Shown: piece after piece, positions 1 to 8,180 of the stretch
Layout: each line of letters starts with the position of its first letter
Position numbering within the stretch: the stretch's first letter is position 1
NCBI GenBank assembly: GCA_002303765.1
Contig: DBCB01000185.1
Coordinates: 1-27,491, forward strand
Direction of reading: 5' to 3'
DNA: 27,491 nt
Source: Planctomycetaceae bacterium UBA969
Lineage (GTDB): Bacteria > Planctomycetota > Planctomycetia > Gemmatales > Gemmataceae
Program-made: the position numbers and the translations under genes
Notes under the pieces: model-generated
Seen by the model: only the letters and a program-made list of their open reading frames with translations
Databases searched by the model: none
What the model was told of the DNA's origin: nothing

Positions 1-1550
1 TTAACCGTTCGAATGCCATCGAAAAGGAAAAGAGTTGCAGAACGGCCCTTTAAGAAAGCCTTGGCAATAGGGTTGTTGCTCTTATCGGAAGCCATGATAG
101 TCATGATGGAAGGCTTGCGTTCGTTAAGTGGGTTGTAGATTTGGTCATCTGCAACATCAACCTGGAATTCGCGCAAAAGCACTTTCAGGTTGGGCATAGG
201 GATGACTTGCTTCTTACCTGCAACTTGTTCCACTTCGACATCAAGAAGCAAAAGCAAACGGCCTTTTTTGCCATCAGTACCACGAAGATAATTGCGGAGG
301 GCATCGATCGCTTGTGGGGGTGGATCGAACCTAGGTCGTGCCATCACCACCACATCAGCTTCTTGGGGGATTTTTTTGGTGTTTCGATCAAGCGTGATTT
401 TATCAAGCTTGAAGTTCCCCTTTGCAGTTTCATCCCAAAGGGTGCCAATGCCAGCAACAGAGCCTGGGTTTTTATCATCGATGCTAAGTTCGCCATTGCC
501 CTGGGTGAAGAACACACCAGCTTGGGATTTGCCTTCGGAAAGGAAGGTAATTGTTTTGATAAGCTGGGCTTCGCCAAGGAATTGGAAACTTCCACTATCG
601 GCATTTGGGTTTCGAGGGTCTTGTTGTGGAATGGAGTAAAGATCGGGATACTTGATGAAGTCATAAACAGGTTTTTGGTCGTTACCATAAACGACGAGCA
701 ACCCTAGTGAATCGGGGATCTGATATTTTTCCTGAAGTTTAGCTAGTTCCTGAGCATCGAGATCGCGAGAAACTGAAGACCAAGTGATATTTTTGGTGTG
801 CGTCTTGAAAGTTTCAAGCAAGGTTTCAGTTTCAACCGTAATAAGGTTATTACTGGGAAGAAGGACATAAACCTTGACGGGTTCCTTAAGATTAGAAAGG
901 AAATTCTGGGTGCTCTCGCTAATGGAATAAAGGCCGGAAGCGGTGAAATCAAAAGTGCGGTTGAAGAAGTCCAGCTTGCCCATGGGAACATAAGCAAGAA
1001 CATTAACAACGCCAAGTACGGTAAGAAGAAGCATACCGGTAAGAAAGGCATTGGTGCCATAAAGAAGCCTTCGAAGGCCAACGCTGGATTTTTCAAAGTT
1101 TTTGGCAAGCATGACGCTACCAAACATAAGGGCTAGGCCGCCAAAAAGAAGGCCGGCACAAAGTAGAACTGTGTTTGGGTTTTTGCGCCATTGTGCAAGG
1201 CCACCACCAAAGATGTCGCTATATTCCATCAGTGGAAGAAAGAGGCCAAGGATAGCGGTAGCGAAACCGATACCGCCACCGAGGAATATTAGTCCGATTC
1301 GGAGCGCGTTTTCTGGGGAGGTTTCATTACGGTTTCGGTTACCCAAAACAAAGCCAACGCCTGCGCTGAAAACAGCAAGCGAGCCTGACCAGATAATGTA
1401 AGCCATTGCGGGGCGGCCCAGCCTCCAGGAAATAATCCCACAGGTAAGGGCAAAAATCGCAGCCATTACGAATGCGCCAAAATTCATCACGATCGGGTTT
1501 TTAGATAACCCACTGATCAATCCATTATTCATGTTATTTGACTCGCTCAT
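1..1550 (-). CDS. GldG-like auxiliary protein of an ABC exporter (partial, C-terminus beyond left edge)
   Basis: The minus-strand frame is open without a stop from the ATG at 1550 to the left edge, about 516 codons. The first ~180 residues are strongly hydrophobic, with four or five predicted membrane helices. A soluble part follows in which FDFTASGLYSISEST and LKEPVKVYVLLP can be read. This start and layout match the ABC_transp_aux/GldG family, whose extracytoplasmic domain works with an ABC-2 permease and ATPase in gliding-type exporters; the substrate is unknown and gliding itself cannot be inferred. The gene starts 17 bp after the permease stop, in the same operon. A second in-frame ATG at 1532 is an alternative start. 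The missing C-terminus should hold the final membrane helix usual in the family, which cannot be checked here. Plus-strand reading frames over this stretch are shadows. Confidence 0.85.
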   Translation of the reverse strand, partial: MSESNNMNNGLISGLSKNPIVMNFGAFVMAAIFALTCGIISWRLGRPAMAYIIWSGSLAVFSAGVGFVLGNRNRNETSPENALRIGLIFLGGGIGFATAILGLFLPLMEYSDIFGGGLAQWRKNPNTVLLCAGLLFGGLALMFGSVMLAKNFEKSSVGLRRLLYGTNAFLTGMLLLTVLGVVNVLAYVPMGKLDFFNRTFDFTASGLYSISESTQNFLSNLKEPVKVYVLLPSNNLITVETETLLETFKTHTKNITWSSVSRDLDAQELAKLQEKYQIPDSLGLLVVYGNDQKPVYDFIKYPDLYSIPQQDPRNPNADSGSFQFLGEAQLIKTITFLSEGKSQAGVFFTQGNGELSIDDKNPGSVAGIGTLWDETAKGNFKLDKITLDRNTKKIPQEADVVVMARPRFDPPPQAIDALRNYLRGTDGKKGRLLLLLDVEVEQVAGKKQVIPMPNLKVLLREFQVDVADDQIYNPLNERKPSIMTIMASDKSNNPIAKAFLKGRSATLFLFDGIRTV

Positions 1551-1567
1551 GTTTACTCTAAAATCCC

Positions 1568-3133
1568 TTACTTCCATTTGCGCGATTCCAGCACCTTCGT
1601 TGTCAAGAAGAGCCAGAACACAGCCGAGGATGCATGAAACAACAAAAACTTAGGAACTAACTTGCCTTCAAGTGTGGTATTCCAAACATCCAGATATGAA
1701 ATATGCATAAGAACCTGATACCAAGGGCTTGCAGGGTTCTGCCCAAAAATCCGCTCACGAATAATTGCCACGATGAAAAGCCCTAGCATGCCTGCAAAAG
1801 TCAAAACACCACTGATGATCTGATTTTTACTGAGACTGCTAAAGAACAACCCCATGGAAATGAATGCTGCACCCGTAACACACAACCCCACAAAGAAGCT
1901 AATCAACGGCCTATAATCGAATGCAGGCGCACCCGACAAAGGCAACGCCAACAGGTATAACCCAAAGGGCGACCACACCACCAAATACATGACAAACCCA
2001 GCAAAAAACTTACTCAACACGATGGTGTATTCATCTACAGGAGCGGTTAGCAAAACCTCGATTGTTCCGGATCGTTGCTCTTCGCTTAGTAACCTCATGG
2101 TGATTGCGGGAACAATAAAAATGATCGCAAGCACAGGAACCAGATCGATAACATAGTTTCGAACAATCGGTTCAATGTTGTTTCGAGAAACGCTCAAGCG
2201 GTTGATGAAATCCACATACCCAAACCAGCCTGCCACCACAAACCCCAGCAGCACAAAGTATGCAATTGGCGAAAAGAACATCGAGCCTAATTCTCTTTGC
2301 GTAAGCACTGCCAACTTGCTATCCGAGGAAACGAGTGCAGCAGTGACAAAATAAAGAGTACCAAGCACCATTAAGAGGAATCCACCTGGTATTAAAAATT
2401 CCGCAGGTCGGACTTTGATATAGCCAAACGAATATAAAAATGGGGGCAAAGCAGAACGAAGTAGAGCGTAGACAAGAAGTAAAAGGCCACCCCAAAGAGC
2501 CAAGCGTGCAACCTTATAAGTAAAGTCGTCACTCATTCCTCTACTACCCAGATAGGAAGCCAGGAAGAGCATGCCAAACAAACCTGCTACGAAAAATTCA
2601 GGAAGAAAAGGGGAAGAGCGCAGGTTTTCAGGCCCAATCAAGCAACCTGTAATTCCCACCACCGCACTAATCGATCCTACAAATCCGAGAGCAGCTTTTG
2701 CCATTCCTGCAATCATGGCATCTGTTTCATGCCGTAAAAAAGCCATGATAAATAGTAGAGCCATGATAAAAGCCAGGCAACCCAAACCAAACAAGCCTGG
2801 TTTGCCAAACAAAGGCAGTAAAAAACAGAGTGAGCCCATCAGCAAAAGCATGTAACCGAAAAGCATGTAGGCCCTTCGGAACTGAACTTCATAATCGAAA
2901 GCTGCATGAAAAAGCAGGCCTGAAATACCAATAGCAATTGCAAAAGCAGCCCAGCCAGAGCCAACACTTGCAACCCTACCGGAAAGATTAAGTGCCATTG
3001 CCAATCCACCGAAAATCGTCAAGGCAGCGCCCAAGCTTCCTATAATTCTGGCGAATGTAGGCTGATCTGCCACCATTTCGGAGGGCCCGTAATCTGCACT
3101 TACCTCGTTCTTATATTGCACCAATGGATCCAT
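1568..3133 (-). CDS. ABC-2 type permease, GldF-like, with extra N-terminal membrane domain
   Basis: A 521-residue integral membrane protein and the probable transmembrane subunit of the exporter encoded here. The C-terminal ~240 residues form an ABC-2 permease domain; its hallmark MRLLSEEQRSGTIEVLLTAP lies near residues 345-365 and is followed by the segment that contacts the ATPase. The N-terminal ~270 residues carry about eight further hydrophobic helices, making the protein roughly twice a plain GldF (about 240 residues). The ATG at 3133 is preceded by GGAGG with 6 nt spacing. It lies 73 bp after the ATPase gene and 17 bp before the GldG-like gene, so the three form one transcription unit. 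The permease identity is well supported; the role of the extra helices and the cargo are unknown. Confidence 0.85.
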   Translation of the reverse strand: MDPLVQYKNEVSADYGPSEMVADQPTFARIIGSLGAALTIFGGLAMALNLSGRVASVGSGWAAFAIAIGISGLLFHAAFDYEVQFRRAYMLFGYMLLLMGSLCFLLPLFGKPGLFGLGCLAFIMALLFIMAFLRHETDAMIAGMAKAALGFVGSISAVVGITGCLIGPENLRSSPFLPEFFVAGLFGMLFLASYLGSRGMSDDFTYKVARLALWGGLLLLVYALLRSALPPFLYSFGYIKVRPAEFLIPGGFLLMVLGTLYFVTAALVSSDSKLAVLTQRELGSMFFSPIAYFVLLGFVVAGWFGYVDFINRLSVSRNNIEPIVRNYVIDLVPVLAIIFIVPAITMRLLSEEQRSGTIEVLLTAPVDEYTIVLSKFFAGFVMYLVVWSPFGLYLLALPLSGAPAFDYRPLISFFVGLCVTGAAFISMGLFFSSLSKNQIISGVLTFAGMLGLFIVAIIRERIFGQNPASPWYQVLMHISYLDVWNTTLEGKLVPKFLLFHASSAVFWLFLTTKVLESRKWK

Positions 3134-3171
3134 CTCCTACCTCCAGACAAACCTGTCGACTAAATGTATTA

Positions 3172-3196
3172 AGGTTGCAAAACGCCTGCGCAACCT
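3172..3196. repeat. Inverted repeat in the ATPase-permease spacer
   Basis: AGGTTGC (3172-3178) and GCAACCT (3190-3196) can form a 7-bp stem with an 11-nt loop, in the 73-bp gap between the ABC ATPase and permease genes. No U-tract follows on the minus strand, so it is not a normal terminator. The arm resembles the GGTTGCAACC arm of the repeats at 20.9-21.6 kb. It may be an mRNA-processing or stabilising hairpin, or chance. Confidence 0.4.
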
Positions 3197-3206
3197 GTGG
3201 ATTTTA

Positions 3207-4163
3207 TTACTTAGACCCCGCATGAGACTGAAGGGCACTTTCATCTTGATTGTTGATTTCGTTCCATTTGTCCTGAAGATTTTTTCGCCTTTGGTCAAGC
3301 TTGCGAAGCGACCAACCACTCTGCGAAATCCGATGATAGACAGCTTCGCGAATATCATGGCTTTCTGTGCATCGAACATCAAACGAATTAAAACCCTCAC
3401 CCAATGATTTATGGGCGACATGGATAACACCTTCGAGGGAACGAAGGCTGTTTGCAATTTGATCTTCGGGGCCGCGCGCTTCGATTTGAACAATCGTTGC
3501 AGCTTCCATTTCAGAAATCTTGCCAGAGAAAGCAAGCCTTCCCCTGCGCATGATCAACACACGCTGAACAATCGTCTCAACTTCAGAAAGCAAGTGGGAG
3601 GAAAACACAATGGTATGGTTTTGCCCAAGCTCTTTGAGCATCTTTAAAGTTTGAACCTTTTGTTCGGGATCCAGACCGTCCGTTGGTTCATCTAAAATCA
3701 AGAGTTGGGGATCAGAAAGAAGAGCATCTGCGAGCCCTACCCGCTGCCTATAACCTTTGGAAAGAGTTCCTAAAAGTCTTCTACGCACTTCCAAAACCCT
3801 GCATTTTTCAAGAACTTTATCAATTTGGGCAGTACGAATTCTTCGATCAACGCCTTTTAATCTTGCCCTGAAGCTTAAATATTCCTCGACCCTCATCTCA
3901 GGGTAAAGCGGAATGCTTTCAGGCAGATAGCCTATCCTTTTTCGCACTTCCAAGGAATCATTCATAACATCGAAGCCTTCGACCCTTGCTGTGCCGTTTG
4001 TTGCGGGCAGAAAGGTGGTAAGGATGCGCATGAGGGTGGTTTTCCCTGCGCCGTTGTTTCCCAGCAGACCTACAATTTCGTTGTGCTCAACTTGAAAAGA
4101 AACATTCCGCACTGCAAACACAGGGCCAAAATATTTTGAGAGGTTTTCTACTTCGATCATCAT
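3207..4163 (-). CDS. ABC transporter ATP-binding protein (GldA-like)
   Basis: A cytoplasmic ATPase that would power the ABC-2 permease encoded just downstream. From the start at 4163 (318 residues) it has Walker A GNNGAGKTT (35-43), the ABC signature LSKGYRQR (134-141), Walker B LLILDEPTDGLDP (154-166) and the switch histidine in FSSH (H190). A C-terminal extension of ~90 residues follows, as in the drug/GldA exporter subfamily. The frame stays open upstream to a GTG at 4316, but those 51 extra codons are not ABC-like. GGAG lies 11 nt before the ATG-ATG pair at 4163/4160, so I chose 4163. All catalytic motifs are intact. It is the first gene of the three-gene export operon and is separated by ~190 bp from addA. 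Confidence 0.93.
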   Translation of the reverse strand: MMIEVENLSKYFGPVFAVRNVSFQVEHNEIVGLLGNNGAGKTTLMRILTTFLPATNGTARVEGFDVMNDSLEVRKRIGYLPESIPLYPEMRVEEYLSFRARLKGVDRRIRTAQIDKVLEKCRVLEVRRRLLGTLSKGYRQRVGLADALLSDPQLLILDEPTDGLDPEQKVQTLKMLKELGQNHTIVFSSHLLSEVETIVQRVLIMRRGRLAFSGKISEMEAATIVQIEARGPEDQIANSLRSLEGVIHVAHKSLGEGFNSFDVRCTESHDIREAVYHRISQSGWSLRKLDQRRKNLQDKWNEINNQDESALQSHAGSK

Positions 4164-4293
4164 TGAACCAGTTACTCCGAACCTAAGCCTAGAGTTAAAT
4201 CCTTTAAGGACGACATCGTAAAGGAGAATTATTGCAATAGCGACGCAATTCTTCTTTATCGAATAATAGGTAACTAACTCACAATCATAATTC

Positions 4294-4318
4294 AAGTATT
4301 TTACCATGTAAAACACTT
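4294..4318. promoter_or_regulatory. 11-bp inverted repeat upstream of the ABC export operon
   Basis: AAGTATTTTAC (4294-4304), a 3-nt spacer and GTAAAACACTT (4308-4318) form a near-perfect inverted repeat; the single mismatch would be G-U in RNA. It sits in the 189-bp gap between the addA stop and the ABC ATPase start, 130 bp upstream of that start. There is no U-tract, so an operator for the export operon is more likely than a terminator. No factor can be named. Confidence 0.4.
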
Positions 4319-4352
4319 AAAATCATGCTAATCATTTGTTTTATAGAAAGCC

Positions 4353-7300
4353 TTATCTTTCGTCCGCAATTGCATTATATAGCAACTGCAACTCATGCTG
4401 ATCAACCACTTCCGACAACTTTTGTTTCATTTGCAGCATTTTACCTGCCAACTCCTTCTCAAACTTTCTTAACTCCGCCTGCTTGAATTCATAAGTATGC
4501 AATACATCATGATCTAAAAGAACCAATCTGGCCCTTACAACATCTTGTTCTTTGGGAATCAAATTGCAATTGAGCAAAGCAAGTGCGTAAAGCTTCATCT
4601 GGAATTGATGATGCTCGATGGATTTTTTGGTAGGGCCCGCATCCGTTTTCCAATCGATGATCTCAACCACCCCACCCTGATTCAGCAACTTATCAATTCT
4701 ACCTTGAATCACATATCCTTCTATAGGAAGAAGAAACTCGATCTCCACTTTACCCTCTGCAATGACCAAAGGTTTAATCTCGCTACCCTTTGCAGTCTCA
4801 AGAAGTTTAACCGCCTGAGCTTTGATTTTTTGAATTTCATCCGCCCCCAGAACCAATGCCTGCTCTTCGCCCAGCTCTGCCAACGCCAAGCCTATCTCTG
4901 CATCCACCATCTTGTGAATCCAAACAAGCTGCTCATCCTTTTTTGAATTGAGCCATTCGCCATGCCTTTCGAGAGAACGATGGACCGTATTGCCAATCAA
5001 GGCACCTATGTATTTACGGATATCATCTTCGGGTTCGGTATCAAATCTGGGTAGAGAATAGAAACTTAAAACATGATGCGTGTTTCGAAGTTTCCACTCT
5101 GCAGGCTTTTCTTCGAACATCTTAAGTTCATCTTCAATGCGTGTGACGGAGAGTGTAACCATCTTTGGGGTCTCGGAAAACCGCCTAAGATCTTCGATTG
5201 CTTCCTCTTCCATACCCGTATTTTCATTTTCCAATTGCCCACCGTCACTCTTAGATCTACAACGAACGCGCAAATTGCCTTTTTCCCAATAGCCTTTTTC
5301 AAAGTCAGAGATTTGCAAATCGAGTGCTTTATAAATCCAACTGCGCCAAGAAAGGCTACCCTTGGCAGGCTTATGCCCTGCAAGCACTAAAACTTCTTCA
5401 GCCCTAGTAGTCCCGACATAAAACAGCCTTCTACTTTCGGCAAGTTCTCTGCTATCGATATCTTTTTTAATGAGCTCGAATTTTGAATCTGGGAGAATTT
5501 TTCGAGGGTTTGCAGGGTGTCGGATTTTTAGACCAACCTCGCCCTCGGAACTTGCAATGATGTTTTCTGTTTTATTTCGAACGATCATTCTTTGCATGTT
5601 GGCAACCACAACCAAAGGAAATTGTAAACCCTTTGACGCATGGATGGTCATGATTTGCACTGCATCAATACCATGGCCGCCAGGGTTCGCCTGAGAATCT
5701 CTATTACTTGCCTCCACCCTTTCCTCGAGAGCATGAGCGACTTTTGCCAAGCTTGAACCAGGCTTGGACTCTTCATTTCGAAGGAACTCAAAGAATTTCT
5801 GAAGGTTGGCTAACACCTGTTCACCATCGGGCAGAGATGCATAAATCGCATAAGCCCCGGTCTGTTCCATGCAATGCTGCAAAAGATCTGCATGCGAAAC
5901 TCTATCCACAAGAAGCCTCCATTCACCCACTAACCCGATCGACTTCGATGCCCGCACCAATCGGCTTCTATCCTCATCAGAAAAACCAGTCCAAGCTTCT
6001 TCAAGATTCTGCCTGTCCTCAGGTTTAAGATGATGTAATTTCCCATTGCAAGCACGCTCAAGATTAGCGTCTTTCGAAACGAGAATAGATAAACCACGGG
6101 GCATTCTGCCACCACCTAAGCAATGGTAAAAGTACAAGTCCGCATCATTACATCGCAGGCACGGGCCACGCAACACCCCAAGCAAAGCCAAATCGTTTCC
6201 AGGTTGCGACAACGATTGACACAACTGCATCATGTCGAGCACTTCCTGCCTTTGCCAAAACCCTACTCCACCATGTAGCAAATAAGGAATACCCAACGAG
6301 CGCAAATGTTCTTCGAGTTTACGAAGCGTATCGTTTCTGCTTGGAACAAGAATGGCCATGTCTTTCCAGGAGAAAACCTTAGGCAGATTATCTTCACCAA
6401 GCTTGGATCTGGGCGCACCTTTGAAACGAATAAGCTCTTCAACAATCATTCTGACTTGGCCCATGGAAATACCATCGGATTCTTCATCGGTTGCATTAAC
6501 CTGGTAATCGATGTAAACCACTTCACCTTTAGATTCTTTATCCAAGCCTGGAATCAACTCTTGGAATTTCACCTCATAACTTTTCGAAGAATCGATCGAG
6601 TGCGTGACAGGGTCAAAAACATAGTTAAACAGATGGTTAAATAAGCCAAGAGGAGAGATGGCAAGAGTGCGGAAGTTTTCGCTTAACTTCACATCGCCCG
6701 CACGCACCTCTGGAGATGCAATCTCCGTGGAATGGCGTTCATGTAAAGTCTGAACCTGATGAAGTTGATTGGTCTTATTGCCCTTAGTGATTTTCTGAAT
6801 CACCTCACTGAATACCGCAACATCGGCCTGACGAAAGCCATAAATCGATTGTTGGGGATCGCCAACAATGAAGAGCCGATCGTTATCAAGAGACTGCTCA
6901 GGGTCTGGCCCGCCGCCAACGAGGTAAGAAAGGATTTCCCATTGCAATCTGCTGGTATCTTGAAATTCATCCACCTGGATAAAGCGATACCGTTTCTTAA
7001 GGTCTGCGATGATGGTGGGAGATCGCTCGAAAATTCTGAGCACCCCGCGAGCCACGGTATCAAAGTCATACGTGTTTTTTTGCAGGCAGAGTGCCCTGTA
7101 TTTTTGATCGACCTCTGCAAGTATAAGCATCAAATGATTGCGTGCCAACGATGCTTGTTTTTCTAATGCGAAATCAACCCGCTTTGCAGCCAAAGGCCCT
7201 GCCCATGATTCATGCAACGCATTAATTTCATCTCTTACGGGGGTACATCCTGTAAACTTTCTTGGCTGCCCGCCCGTCAGCAACATACCTTCAAGAAATT

Positions 7301-8168
7301 CGAGAATATCAACTTCCCTGCCTGCGACATCCTCTTGAAGTATTTGTAATGCTTCTCTTGCTTGTTGAACTAATTTGAAAAGGTTTTTTAATGTAGGAGG
7401 TTCCTGCCCGCCTTTTGTTTGCAGAGCATTAAGCATTTGTAAAAGTTCATTCTTTTCCTTCTGCAATTTAACAAAAGCAGGGTCAGTGTTAACTTTTGCA
7501 ATAGCTTCAGCCTCAGGATCAACCTGCGGGTTTCTTCGAAGCACAGCCTTCACACCTGCAGAATTGCCTAGTAACTTCTGCAAGTTTTCTTCGAGCACAT
7601 CCGCACCATCGAGATTCTTCCACCAAGCCAAAGCCACCGCTAACTGCGGGTGAATTTCATCGAGCGATTCCAGAACCGAGCGTACCGCAACACCTTGCAG
7701 CTCCTGCGCATCATACGGGTCCATCAATTCAAAATCTGGTTCGATACGATCCTCGGAATCATCCATCAAGGCATATTCTCTAAGTATGCTGCCAAAGAAA
7801 CTATCGATGGTTCCAATAGGCGCATCTTCTAATTTTTCGATTTGTTTGGCCCACCACTTTTTAACATGGCCTACACTTTGCACCTCAAGTTCTTGAAGCA
7901 ACTTCATCAACCTGGCCTTCAATTCACCCGCAGCTTTCTTGGTGAAAGTGATGGAGACAATATTTTCGATTGAAAAAGCAGGCATTGGGTCTGGTGTAAA
8001 TTCGTTGTCATCCGCAGGACGGTTCTGCTCTAGAATCTGAATGATCCTATCTACAAGCACGCTAGTTTTTCCGCTACCTGCATTGGCACGAACCCCGAGG
8101 TTACGGCTGCTATCAAGCGCATGTTTCTGCGGGGTGGTAAATCTAGTATTGGCTGAAGTTTTAATCAT
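4353..8168 (-). CDS. addA: AddA-like ATP-dependent helicase/nuclease subunit A
   Basis: The 1271-residue ATP-driven 3'-5' helicase and nuclease subunit that, with AddB, resects double-strand breaks for RecA loading. The superfamily 1 (UvrD-like) helicase motifs are complete: Walker A ANAGSGKT (28-35), VDEFQD (399-404), GDPQQSIYGFRQAD (436-449), TIHASKGLQF (841-850) and FYVGTTRAEE (916-925). The C-terminal ~210 residues are a PD-(D/E)XK nuclease: GNTVHRSLE (H1063), GRIDKLL (D1159), IIDWKTD (D1172, K1174) and the QFQMKLY (QxxxY) helix. Length fits AddA (about 1150-1250). The ATG at 8168 follows the addB stop by 12 bp; the AGGA just upstream overlaps that stop, suggesting coupled translation. 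No key residue is missing. A RecB-type protein is less likely because the partner carries its own nuclease and cysteine cluster. Confidence 0.93.
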   Translation of the reverse strand: MIKTSANTRFTTPQKHALDSSRNLGVRANAGSGKTSVLVDRIIQILEQNRPADDNEFTPDPMPAFSIENIVSITFTKKAAGELKARLMKLLQELEVQSVGHVKKWWAKQIEKLEDAPIGTIDSFFGSILREYALMDDSEDRIEPDFELMDPYDAQELQGVAVRSVLESLDEIHPQLAVALAWWKNLDGADVLEENLQKLLGNSAGVKAVLRRNPQVDPEAEAIAKVNTDPAFVKLQKEKNELLQMLNALQTKGGQEPPTLKNLFKLVQQAREALQILQEDVAGREVDILEFLEGMLLTGGQPRKFTGCTPVRDEINALHESWAGPLAAKRVDFALEKQASLARNHLMLILAEVDQKYRALCLQKNTYDFDTVARGVLRIFERSPTIIADLKKRYRFIQVDEFQDTSRLQWEILSYLVGGGPDPEQSLDNDRLFIVGDPQQSIYGFRQADVAVFSEVIQKITKGNKTNQLHQVQTLHERHSTEIASPEVRAGDVKLSENFRTLAISPLGLFNHLFNYVFDPVTHSIDSSKSYEVKFQELIPGLDKESKGEVVYIDYQVNATDEESDGISMGQVRMIVEELIRFKGAPRSKLGEDNLPKVFSWKDMAILVPSRNDTLRKLEEHLRSLGIPYLLHGGVGFWQRQEVLDMMQLCQSLSQPGNDLALLGVLRGPCLRCNDADLYFYHCLGGGRMPRGLSILVSKDANLERACNGKLHHLKPEDRQNLEEAWTGFSDEDRSRLVRASKSIGLVGEWRLLVDRVSHADLLQHCMEQTGAYAIYASLPDGEQVLANLQKFFEFLRNEESKPGSSLAKVAHALEERVEASNRDSQANPGGHGIDAVQIMTIHASKGLQFPLVVVANMQRMIVRNKTENIIASSEGEVGLKIRHPANPRKILPDSKFELIKKDIDSRELAESRRLFYVGTTRAEEVLVLAGHKPAKGSLSWRSWIYKALDLQISDFEKGYWEKGNLRVRCRSKSDGGQLENENTGMEEEAIEDLRRFSETPKMVTLSVTRIEDELKMFEEKPAEWKLRNTHHVLSFYSLPRFDTEPEDDIRKYIGALIGNTVHRSLERHGEWLNSKKDEQLVWIHKMVDAEIGLALAELGEEQALVLGADEIQKIKAQAVKLLETAKGSEIKPLVIAEGKVEIEFLLPIEGYVIQGRIDKLLNQGGVVEIIDWKTDAGPTKKSIEHHQFQMKLYALALLNCNLIPKEQDVVRARLVLLDHDVLHTYEFKQAELRKFEKELAGKMLQMKQKLSEVVDQHELQLLYNAIADER

Positions 8169-8180
8169 AATGGGCGATTC

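Noticed and set aside
141..1401. Plus-strand reading frames opposite the left-edge gene
   Set aside because: The minus-strand frame is continuous over 1550 bp with clear GldG-like membrane and soluble domains; the plus-strand frames are short and overlapping.
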